A model generated the notes under the pieces. That model did not search any database and was not told the origin of the DNA. It was given only the letters and a program-made list of their open reading frames with translations. From NCBI GenBank assembly GCA_000934455.1, contig KN885444.1, forward strand, positions 40,972 to 78,880: a stretch of 37,909 bases of DNA, written 5' to 3'. Made by a program: the position numbers and the translations under genes. Origin of the DNA: Apostichopus parvimensis (Eukaryota > Echinodermata > Holothuroidea > Aspidochirotida > Stichopodidae). Positions 21,634-32,476 of this stretch are shown here, piece by piece (position 1 is the stretch's first letter; every line of letters begins with the position of its first letter).

Positions 21634-21990
21634 TTTCCCCTCTACCTTATCCCTTACCCCTCTTCCTTACCCCCTTTCCCTTCTACCTTACCCCTCTCCC
21701 CTCTACATCCCCCTCTACCTTACCCCTTCCCCTTCCCCTGTACCTTATCCCTTCCCCTCTAAGTTATCCCCTTCCCCTCTACCTTCCCCTCTACCATACC
21801 GGCCCCGTTCCCTCTACCTTACCCATTTCCCCTCTACCTTACCACCTTCCCTCTACCTTACCCCGTTCCCACTACCTTACCCCGTTCCCCCTTTCCCCTC
21901 TACCTTACCCCGTTCCCACTATTCCCTCTACCTTACCCCTTTCCCCCTCTACCGTACCCCCTTTTCCCTCTACCTTACCCCCTTTCCCCA
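21634..21990. repeat. C-rich minisatellite (CCCCTCTACCTTACC units)
   Basis: About 20 irregular units of roughly 15-20 bases, mostly CCCCTCTACCTTACCCC(TTC or GTTC). The + strand has almost no G. The complementary strand is G-rich and could form quadruplexes. An apparent 132-codon open frame across it is an artefact of the repeat. Confidence 0.9.
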
Positions 21991-22280
21991 ACAATCTAGC
22001 TCACATCTCTGGTAACTGATGAACTGATCTCATCTTGATGATGTCATTATTCGTTAGTTATTCGCTCCTGCAGTATGGTCTGTATGCACCTGTGCTTTTG
22101 TCTTTTTTTAATCTGATGTCCCCAAAGAATAACAAGGAATGAAAGTCTTGAGTGATCTCCCAATCAATCCAATTGCAATCTCTGTGGTCACTTAGAGGCC
22201 CCCGCATGCCTGTCATAACTCACTAACTGCTTTGCAGGAACCTCACACCAACCAGACTGAGCATGTAGTAATACTGGCAG

Positions 22281-22335
22281 TATATACACATATACATATA
22301 CATATATATATATATATACAAATATATATATATAT
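22281..22335. repeat. (TA)n / (CATA)n microsatellite
   Basis: Alternating TA with CATA interruptions, intronic. Confidence 0.9.
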
Positions 22336-24635
22336 CTTTAATGGATCATGCTTTCATCATGACTTGCTAAACTTAGCGGTAAGTACAACTTTTATTACAG
22401 CATGAAAACAAACCAATATTAAACTTGTATCTTTTCCATCTGTCAAATTTACGGACAAGAAAGAAAGAGAATGGATACATGGATGGACATCAAGAAAAAA
22501 ACAACCAATAATAATAATAGAAATTACAAGCTTGACAAGGTTGGATGCGGCATACGGACAACGCATTCCCTAGAAATTTAAATTTAAGGAAAGTTCAAAC
22601 ATTATGATACGATTAACTTGCTTCAACTGAAAACCAGTTACGGTACCTTTATACGTTCTGTTTCGAATGAATGGGAGGGCGGGAGGGAGAGGCAGGGGCG
22701 GGGAGGGAGTGGGGGACTTTGAGATTCAGGCAGTGAGTGTTACTCTCACTTCAACGCCGACTGTAGGAAACAACAATATTATGTGTCACAGGTTTGGTAT
22801 ATACTGAATTTTTTTCAGTCTCTTCTTGTCTGTTGATCAAAAGTCTTATGAAATGTTTTCGAAGCATTTTTGTGACTATGAAGTTGATACATTTACTACG
22901 ATTTTGTGTACGTATTCCGTTGTGACATGATACACTGATGTGTGGAAATTTGTATTCAATATATTTAAGTTTTTTTCAATTAACATTTGAAATATTTTAC
23001 ATGTCATATATTTGCTCAGTCAAGCACTTTACTGCGTAGGTCATCCCGGCCGTATAAGACCCATAACGAACATATCTTCCTATACTAGCAAAACACTAAG
23101 CAATGCATTGGATGCTATCAGTTCTATGCTGCTATGATATAAATTATAAAATGGAGAGTCACCCAGTATGCCCGACCGTTAGTATTACCCTAGTACCTTT
23201 ACCTAACCATCGGAAGAATGTTTTATTGCTCAATTATATTTAAAAAAAACGAAACTTAAAGAAAGAAAAGAAACAGATACAATCAGAAACAAGATACAAT
23301 TACGTTGTCAACATTGAATGGCGAACAGAAGATGGGGTTTGTTATGATTTTAGCTATGGTGCTATAGTTCGTACGGACAGCCCCATCTATGCGGTACTGC
23401 ACCTCTATAATCGTTGAAAGTAAAGTATTGGAAAAGCACAACTATATTTACAGTTTTGACAAGTAAGAGGCGGGGAACACATAAGTTCATATGCCAAGGG
23501 GTGCGGACTTCATGCCCCAGTCCCTCATATGAGACGGTTACCAAACGTATTGGAAACAGGAATGTTTAGCTCGATAATGACCAAATGTATTACATACTTT
23601 TTTTTTTCAGAAAAAGGCCTTTAACTTCCATTAACTCATGTCAAGCTATCAGTGAATAAGAGCAAGGATTGCGTTGATAATTATGATATATCTTAGTGGA
23701 TCGTGTAAGAGATGTATTACTATTACCGTTGATAAACGTTAAGCTGTTACGCAATTAATGATGTGTATAGTCTTGTCTCCGCTGATGTAAATTCAAATAG
23801 TATAATGCCGATCATAATGTAAGCAGATGCGGCGTAAACTCAAAGGAATTGAACCAATATACCCACGAGATGTTTGAAATATGGAACCAGTCCGCATCCT
23901 CAATGATTAATATCATCTTGAAAGGATTAAATATGCTTATATTTTGCCACGTTTTACCTTTGAACGGTCCATTATTACGCGTTAATTACCAGAACGACAT
24001 GTACACGCGTTAAAGTGCACGCATAATTAAAATGTTGTTATGCCAGTCATTTTCCCCCCGCACCCCGCTCCCATATATTATACTTATACTATGCAATGAA
24101 TCTCTTACTTTCCCCCAACTAGCCCCCCAAATCGAACGTTTTATCTTCATATTTCTTCACTTGGTATGCGAGCGTCGGGAGGCATGGAGGGGGCCACCTC
24201 AAGCCATCCGTGTCATCTCATTACGTCTTTGTTCCAGAACTATTGGTTGGTACAGAACACAGATTCTTGGAAGCTTTATAGCATCAACATATAGTCCTTT
24301 CTTACTTTTGTTCAGTATTTTCTTCAGATGTTTAAAGTAGGACTGTGTTGGGTATAGTATATGAGAGAGGGGAAGAGGGCAGCGTTCATGCTCTGTGTGT
24401 AATTCACTATCATTGCCTATATTGTTCACGAGTATTTGAGATGAGCATAAAACAAGGGAAAGAGCTCTCACCTCTATATATCTACAAAACATCCCCTCAA
24501 TGCTCATGCCCTACCATTACCATTACCACCCCCCCCCCTCGCCCAGTCCTCTCTGCACTTTCTCGGCTGCCGGCAAACGTTGTGGTAAATAAAATAAAAT
24601 GTTCGCTGTAACAATATTGATCTTTCTCGTTACAG

Positions 24636-25203
24636 AGATTTGGGCACTACAAAATGCAGGATGCATTGCTGGAGTCCTACCCAGTAGATGGCCCAGTAGA
24701 TTTCGTCGGTGCGCACACATTACCGCTGCAGCCATACCACAGCCCTGCTGTCTCGACTCAGAACCACATATCGGGGGCAGCAAATACAGGTATCCATTAC
24801 GCGTCAACACATGCTCTGACGTCACAGGAACATCAGTTCTTTAAATTAGAAGCGAATAGATATACGCAATTGCAGCCAAGAACAAACATTGGGAGTGAGC
24901 CAGTGAAAGCCGGTGTTGATGAAACAGAACAAAATGGCGGCGCGGATGAAGTGGCGCCAGAAGCAGAATATGTAAATGCTCGGTGTGTCATATTTACCTT
25001 CTATACTGGTGACGTGAACACGGTAGTCGATGAACACTTTAAGAAAGCCCTGGATCAACCATCTAGCTTCTCACGCAATGGTGTATGTCATGGCGAACAC
25101 ACAACAAAAACACAAAAGGGAACAACAAACGACTGGAATAAGAAGCGTATCAAGTTATTAGAACATTCGAGTGAAGCTAGCAAGATTGTACAGAAAGACT
25201 CTG
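24636..25203 (+). CDS. VGLL2: Vestigial-like protein, exon with Tondu (TDU) domain
   Basis: The exon starts AGA after TTTCTCGTTACAG and reads RFGHYKMQDALLES; Lys-Met-Gln-(Asp/Glu) here is also found in vertebrate VGLL2/3. Residues about 140-174 of the protein (24966-25070) form the TDU domain: EYVNARCVIFTFYTGDVNTV then VDEHFKKALDQPSSF. This carries the conserved Cys-Val-X-Phe-Thr strand, the Gly-Asp turn and the Val-Asp-Glu-His-Phe helix that docks on TEAD. A basic stretch NKKRIK near the end could serve nuclear import. The exon ends TCTG|gtaagc in phase 1, matching the next exon. The ~100 residues before the TDU are longer than in vertebrates. An in-exon TGACGTCA lies at 24817. Confidence 0.95.
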
Positions 25204-25329
25204 GTAAGCTACATATGTGTTGTATATATGCTCATCTCCAATAACAAACTAACTTTCAAACTAGACGATATAACCGGTTTGATATTCATTGAATGTGATA
25301 TGATTACGATCCTTCCATGACCCACCGCA

Positions 25330-25349
25330 CCCCCCCCCCCCCCCCCCCC
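25330..25349. repeat. Poly-C run (20 C)
   Basis: An uninterrupted run of about 20 C shortly after the TDU exon, preceded by CCACCGCA. Its length is likely unreliable in assembly. Confidence 0.95.
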
Positions 25350-25841
25350 TTGTAAGGCTTGCATGGAGTCGAAGCTAATCATATGCATTTCATGTATGTC
25401 TTAACAGACTATACACTACCCTCCGTCCCGCGTTACAAAGAGTGTGACAAGTTAACTTATAAATTCATTGGAAATGATCATATCCATCGAATATGATAAC
25501 GGTTCTCCATTTTGTTGAGGTAACAATCAAAAACAAATAGCGCGTAAACAAGAGAGCGGATGAAAAGCAACGCTTGGTTTATCGACAGCTTATAATAAAC
25601 AGTCGATTTATTAGCATGACATACCGATCCGAGATGCACCCTATATAATTCAGCGCCATTTTGATTTACATTATTCTTTCAACGTCTTACTTCATGGTCG
25701 CGTTTGTATGTGATGATCTAAGGGATACTAACATACCATTTACAATTTCATTTTTTCCCTTCAAAACTAGCAACAACAAAACATCCATGAAAAAGATGGA
25801 TCAAACAATAATTTAACTCCATATATGTTTTTTTCGTAATC

Positions 25842-26030
25842 GCGGCCCCTACATTGTGGAATAACATCCCACTTAACCTCAGGAAAGCCACCTCATTTAA
25901 GTGTTTCAAATCCCAGCTGAAGACATTTCTGTTTTATAGATATTTTCATCTTTAAGTTCTCGGCTGCGCCTTTGCACAAGCCTTCGGCACTGGATTTATG
26001 GCGCATTATTAAGTGATTTATTTACATTAC
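25842..26030 (+). mobile_element. 5'-truncated LINE: reverse transcriptase ORF C-terminus and 3' tail
   Basis: In one + frame 25842-25955 reads AAPTLWNNIPLNLRKATSFK then CFKSQLKTFLFYRYFHL and stops at TAA 25953-25955. Trp-Asn-X-(Leu/Ile)-Pro, Leu-Arg, Phe-Lys-X-X-Leu-Lys-Thr-X-Leu-Phe is the familiar C-terminal signature of non-LTR retrotransposon ORF2 proteins. A noncoding tail follows, with the short stem CTGCGCCTTTGCACAAGCC. The rest of the element is absent, as expected from incomplete reverse transcription. The clade cannot be assigned. Confidence 0.75.
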
Positions 26031-28147
26031 ATTTGTTTGCAACCTACCTTTATTTCGATATAGTACTCTGACATTACACAATTAGTAAATATACATTAGG
26101 ACATAAATAATTAAATATCCTTAATTGAGTCAAATAATTAACGTGGTTCTAATGATCGTGTTACATATGCAGTGACTGGGTACAGTCTCAGCCATTGTTT
26201 ACGGTTCTTAGAAGTGACAGAATCTCGTTCTTCCAAAGGTTAGCGTGCTTAGAACAGCATGCTACATGGGCCCACTGAATCTAAAGGGGTATGGGAATAG
26301 CCTTCTAACAAGAATCAAGACTACCGATGACAGCTCATAAACGCTAGGTATAAATCGATACTGTCGGTAACGCACTGCGACTAGCGTAACCTTTAAACTG
26401 TAAAGGTTTGTACTATGGCGGTAAATATTATCGTGCAATGCGTATACCTTTATACTGTTATCTTCAACAAAACCTTAAGTATGTCACATATACATTACAT
26501 TGATAACATATAAAATGATAGTCATTACATGTGCGTAGGAAAGTGGCTCCGCCTCCCCTTGTTCAACTAAGGGTGTACTCCGACTTAGCTGGACACAAGT
26601 TCAATTAGCAACGATAGAGTAAGGCAATAATTCCCATTTCATTTTCATATCGGACTTCTTCAAATACCCTCACGCATCTTGGAGAATATGCAGGACAGAA
26701 TGGATGATTCTGCAGAACAGCCTATACGTGATGCATGAAACTGCCTCAACTAAAATCGAGATCAGCAAATACTGCCCTCTCTAAATTCTCTAAAATCTCC
26801 CATACAGGAATGTTTCATGTTCGAATGAGGCAATACATTACATATAAAACGTATTAGTCAAATGCGCAAGCATGTGTAGTGGAGGAGCAATTTGCCCTTG
26901 CTCATGTAACTTTTCCCACATAGTTTAGTATTTTGCAGCTCCATTTGTACGCTAATAGCAATAGTCTGAGAAGGTGTGTCCTAAAAAATCATATTTTCAT
27001 GATTTTGATGGGATCATATCAAATGCTGCTGAATATAAAAAATACTGTAAACAAACACCGAGGCTAATTAATGGTCAACTTTAAACCATGTCCTCTTTGT
27101 TCAAGATTGAGGTTTTCAGAAACAGTTTTTCTGGATTCTCAAAAGAGCAGAGTCTCCTTCAAAGTAAGAACAGTTCAAATTGAAGATGTAGATTATTAAA
27201 AAAATGATTTATTGCGTCATCAAATGTCACAAAATGGACGAAAGCCAACCAATAAACATTTTAGTGCCAAAGTTTCTTGTTCTCGGCGTAAGAACTAACC
27301 GCATGGAACAACTAATCGCGGTGACACAGGATGGATTTAGAATGTGTTTAGTGAGCCCGCGTTATATTTAGTGCTCAGGTATTAAACCCCGGAGGTCTCA
27401 AGAATTGACAGAAAATATCGTCATTAAATATAGTTATCTCATTTTAACAAGTGTTACGAGGGTCGACACTAGGTCAAACGATAACGTTGCAGTAAAAGTT
27501 ATTTTGTAACCCAGCCTACATAATATCCTAAATACTCGCCAGAACACCTCAAAATGTAAACTGCCAGGATAAAATGCCTAAGCTAAACACAATACGCTTT
27601 CATACGCTTGATATGGTTCTAAATAAACCGAATCGGGGCAAACCGGAATAAGTTTCTAGTGGGCAGAAAGACTTGATCATGAGCGATATGAAAAGGAGTC
27701 ACTTTGCAAAGTAACTTCGGTAGAACACACACAAAAAAAAAATCGACAACTAAAACATTACCTCATTTCATAATAACGTAAACAATTACTGTTGAAGTTA
27801 ATGACTCATATTTATATTGTGTGATGCGTGAAGGACAGTTTACGCCCGGGTCGGGGGGCAATGGGGGGGGGGGCTATTTATTCACCAACTTAAAGTGACC
27901 ATGACACGAAAATTTCAACGTCGAATCTGCTTGCATGGGATCCATCTAAGCATGTTCTTTAGAACATATATCAACCATTCTGCCAGTTAAAAACTTGATT
28001 TTTCCAGTCGAAAATTGAGAATTAATTTACCCTCTTCGGGGCTTGAAAAGTTCGTTCGCCCGAAAATTTCCTAACCTCATGACGTCATGTGTTTTCATTC
28101 CCATGTCACGCATCAGTTAAGAACAGCAACGTATATGTCCGAACCGG

Positions 28148-28173
28148 TACGTATAATTTAGATCTTATACGTA
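28148..28173. repeat. Perfect inverted repeat TACGTATAA/TTATACGTA
   Basis: Nine-base arms with an eight-base loop (TTTAGATC) lie within a short zone (28125-28215) unusually rich in ACGT: TACGTA, ACGTAA and ACGTCA occur repeatedly. Possible cruciform or bZIP-binding cluster; function unknown. Confidence 0.7.
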
Positions 28174-29448
28174 TATGTGTTACGTTAACGTATTTTTACG
28201 TCACGTACGTATCAGTTGACATGTACAATATATTAATTTTCAAAATATACATGAAGAAGGGATTTCAAGAGAAATTCGACATTTCATTGATACAGTATAT
28301 GAATAAGTAAATGAATAATATACATTAAAAAAAAAACATCGAAATTATAAAAGTTAGTAACAGTTAAATCTTGTGATGTGTTCTGACGTGGAGAATGCAA
28401 GCAAATTAATTGTCCACTTAAACAGAGAAAAACCTTTAAAAAAACAATAAAAAAAAACAACTTAAGAATCACGTGATATATGATGATTATTAAGATGGCC
28501 CCTAGATATATTTGGGCATGTGTTAATTGGGTCTGAGGATCGCTGTCACAGAAGAAGCAGGACCACTTAGTTACAGATGCTAATTAATCAGATTGCTCTG
28601 TCTATAAGGACACTTGCGTAATGAACCTGCCAAACTTCTTTCTTCAAACAGCAGGATTGTTGAGTAAAAAGCAACAGGGTCACCCTGGCGGTAAAATTAA
28701 GCGCTGCGTGCTCCCCGGTATGAGTGATCGTTGATCTTAGTTTAAGACTGGGGAGGAGGGATGAAGATGAACCCACTGGGGTGCTTCTGATTATGTCGAG
28801 ATGAGATAAGTGTATTATAAAGTGGGCGGTTTAGGGGGAAATGAATATATGGATAAATAGTATGATGCTATATAACAGCCGATAGTACGGTAGGATGGCG
28901 AAGAACTCTAGGGAGGGGGTTATACATCATATTCATCAAAGTGCGCCTGATTTATTGATACATTAATACACATGATGCAGACTAAATGACTTTTAATCTC
29001 TTTTGGCTTATACAACGGTGCTGGCATAGTGAGTATATGCAGAGGAAGCTATATACTCAGCAGAATTCATTCATCCTGAATAGTACCTACACAATGTTAC
29101 CTATACTAGATATAGCATGGATATCGGGGATTTCATTGCTTTCCCTGCAAATTGTTAAAGGAACTCCAACCACATATCTACACGATCCAGTGTGCAGTGT
29201 GTGCTGCAACTTTGTAGCTCAACTTACCGTTAACCGTTGGCGCGTGATTTGCCGGTTTGGAGTTTGGCCGTGAAACAGTGCACATATTATGGGAAAACGT
29301 GTTAGGGTTTCACCCGGTGTAATAACCGGGACATCGTTGAGTTTGATACAGAGCAACACGACCCAACTATAGACATTGTATGTAAAGAATGATTTCGATA
29401 AATATGATAGAGCGGAGTTCAAAATAAGCTCAATTAATAGATGGAATG

Positions 29449-29512
29449 AAGTTCATGTTGTACCAAGTTCATGTTGTATCAAGTTCATGTTGTATCAAGT
29501 TCATGTTGTATA
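29449..29512. repeat. Tandem repeat, 4 x 16 bp
   Basis: Four units of AAGTTCATGTTGTAYM at 29449, 29465, 29481 and 29497, nearly identical, with a partial fifth (AAGGTTCATG). Intronic. Confidence 0.95.
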
Positions 29513-31910
29513 AGGTTCATGAATGCAGGCAGTACTGGATTAGTTAGTCCTTGATTAAGGCTATGATTAATTTCGTTTCGATGAGTCGGTTCACCAATTT
29601 TACTCACCCCTCTGTTACCTGTCTTCATACAAATAATGCAATTCCTCATCTACGGCTAACCAGCCGAAACTATTGTTAACGCCCCCATTGATACGTTTCG
29701 TTTGATGGATTTACTAAGTTGTTCTTCCTCTCGTGAGTTATACTTTGTTTGATGTGTTTTCACGTAACTGCTTAAAACAACAAAGTTCAAAGATACACAC
29801 GACAACGGTAATTAATAAGCTTGCGAAGATTGGTCCTGTAATAGCGTGTAACCTTTGGGTAGCCAAGTAATTATATCCCAATAACTCACATTTCATCAAG
29901 CTGGGCACTAACTGGCGCCCTCATGTTTTCATGGCTCAAATATCCAATTTCTCCAACTGTCCCCCTTTTCAAAGCCCCTTCTTTTTTTCAGCCAGTTGTA
30001 AACGACCTCTCGAGTTGTTCACCCTTTTCGATCCTATATTCCATGAATGTATTGTGCCCCATTTATTTAGCTTGGCACATTGTTCTATGTCATCTTTGGC
30101 GTTCCATGATTTATGATTGACGCGTGCGTAGTTCTGATTCCCTTCTCACGGTGAGTTGCAAACGCTATAAATAAGCCTTTGACAATTCGTGACCAGGTGT
30201 TTTGTCCATTTTGTATCATGTACATTCAAGAGGTTTCTGAAGGTAAGCTTTGCTACAGTTTTTTATTACTTCAAGACAGTGTGTTTCACAGACCTATAGC
30301 CAGTTCTCCCATACGGCTTTTTTTAATTACACCTGCTTCGAGAGTTACAGGGGTCGGACTGGTAAAATCGAAGCTATAACTATATTGCAAGATGCACGTG
30401 GAGTTTTCTGATTACATGTGTATATGGATACATTGTAATACAATGTGCTTTTCTTGATGAGGACCTTATAATTGATCTACATGAACAAAATAAAGTCATT
30501 GGTAATTGATAATTGATGTCTTATAATAGACGGGAGGCAGGGGACTTCCCTTCCTGTTAATGTAATTATAGTAAAAAAAAACGTATAAACTAACGTATTA
30601 TCAATATTCTCATCTATTATTATAAATGCCATCTCTACAAATAAAAATAATTACCGAAGCCAAACGAATATCCGAGAAAAAAGATAGAAGGGAAAAAACA
30701 GTATCAGACTCTTTTGGCCAGTTTCAGACTACGTCATTCTAAGAAACCATTAAACCCTGATGTGTCCTTCGGGCAGAATTTTGTTTTATTTTAGGAGGAG
30801 AGGTTCATTATTTGGGGGAGGAAGAGGATGAGGAGAAGGAGAGAGTAGAGTGATGTGTTATTTTCTGCAAAATGTTTCCTATGTATCGGCTATACAAGCA
30901 TTCTTAGCTAGTCCATCTGACGACATCTCAGAACAAACCAATGAACCGACTTGAGCAATCAAAACGAAAGGATTATATAGTTGGTTAAGAAATAACAGAT
31001 CTAATGAGGTCAGTCAGTCAATAAGTGTTGACTCAAATAAAATATGATCCCTGTAGAGTGTTTTCGTTTCATTGTCTTGTGATCTCGTTCATAATCAGTG
31101 GTCATTAAACAGATCTCCAACATATTGTTATTAAACCACATGACACTGTATTGAAAGTGAAGAATAACGTTAACACAATTAAAAAAAATATAAATGAATA
31201 ATGACACTTCATAATGGAGGTTGAGTTGGGGCAAGTGGTGAACATTCTTGCTGAACCATGGACATCATTGTCAGGCCGTACAATTTTATATTGTCGCTTT
31301 TATTGTATAGCCCGATTTGCTCAAAGTACGGTCTCAACCGTCTCTGAACTGTCGGGTCAGTCTCCAAGTTCAGTTAGAGATCTAATTTAATCTATATCCC
31401 GGATGTAGTAGTGCATTTTCATATATTTGAACACATAGGCCACACTTGTACAATTCTTGTTCGTATGTGATGAGAGGACGTTTAATTCGCTGACGTGTAG
31501 ACAACATATACCGTGTGGAAGTCTGACGACGACGTGACATCAAGATGTCTGACGTCATAAGCGCCGAGATGACTTATTACCTTTAAACTTGATACACTTA
31601 ACCTCAGCCGGGAGAACACACGGAGGCGGCTTAGGACATTGTTCTCTCCAGCAAAACGTTCTGAGATTAATCACACAAGTCACATGACATCACGTGTAAG
31701 TAAAGAACAACGCCGCCTGATCTATAAAGTTTAGGATTCATGAATTCTCGCGGTGACTGTTATTCATGGTTCACCCTGTCGGGCTCGTAATGCGCCGTTA
31801 ACTTTCATTTCGATTATCGTTTCGTGTTATTTGCCCCCCCCCCTCCCCCTGCCCAACATGACTTGACATTGTGTCCAATTCCTTTGCTTTATTTTTTTTT
31901 ATTACAACAG

Positions 31911-32476
31911 ATAATTCCACGTCAACGTTGATGTGCCGCCGAAATTTTCCGCCATCATTCTGGAACAGTAACTATTGGCAGGAACTAAGAGCGACCTCAC
32001 TTGTGCCCATAGACGGTACTAACTTGCACTACCTCAACAGCAGCAACGGGAGTTGTTACTACCAAAACGCCAACAACACCATAACACCGTACAGGACCTC
32101 TGACTCTCTCTTTGCGGCGGAGTCATATTCCGCTTATCGACAGAGAGCGTCTGGTTTACATAACGATCCTTGGCACTACACGTTCGCTGCGCACCACCAA
32201 AGCGCTTTCGCACATCATAAGTCTAGTTACGGCATTCATGAACTCAGTTACGGCTATGCCTCGGGGAGTGCATTCAACCCGAGATATAGCTCTCTCCTGA
32301 TTCAACCGACGGTTAGACCCACTATCCTACCTGCAATACCGGGTCAAATGGAGCTTCCAAAACCGTCCGTGACAGATACCTGGAATTCTCAAGCGTACAA
32401 CGGAATACACACTCACCCGCAGTATTACTCCACAGATCTCCAAGCTTACAGTATCGCGGACTCCAGTAAGTTGTAG
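31911..32476 (+). CDS. VGLL2: Vestigial-like protein, large C-terminal exon
   Basis: The first two bases complete the Asp codon split across the intron, giving DNSTSTLMCRRNFPPSFWNS. The Ser-Phe-Trp motif is shared with VGLL2/3. Further conserved-looking blocks are DPWHYTF, HHQSAFAHHKSSYGIHELSY and FNPRYSSLLIQPTVR; the region is rich in His, Tyr and Ser, as in vertebrate VGLL2/3. The frame stops at TAG 32474-32476, giving 406 residues in total. The last codons overlap a strong donor: GACTCCA|gtaagttg at 32465/32466. If that donor is used, the exon ends at 32465 in phase 1 and the protein continues elsewhere. If not, the protein ends Ser-Lys-Leu. Confidence 0.92.

Larger units (their letters stand above)
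18464..24635 (+). other. VGLL-like gene, intron after first coding exon
   Basis: A 6.2-kb intron from gtaagc to CTTTCTCGTTACAG. It contains a SINE, a C-rich minisatellite and a TA microsatellite (listed separately), plus G-rich runs at 19144-19190 and 22672-22712. No further exon was recognised. Confidence 0.75.
25204..31910 (+). other. VGLL-like gene, second coding intron
   Basis: A 6.7-kb intron from gtaagc to TTTTTTTTTATTACAACAG. It contains a C20 run, a LINE 3' fragment and a 16-bp tandem repeat, listed separately. At 27890-28115 a block starting CTTAAAGTGACCATGACACG resembles the edge of another dispersed element, but no matching end was found. No exon was recognised. Confidence 0.75.

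Noticed and set aside
21617..22015. 132-codon Pro/Leu/Thr-rich open frame
   Set aside because: It is the C-rich minisatellite read in one frame; no start context or motif.
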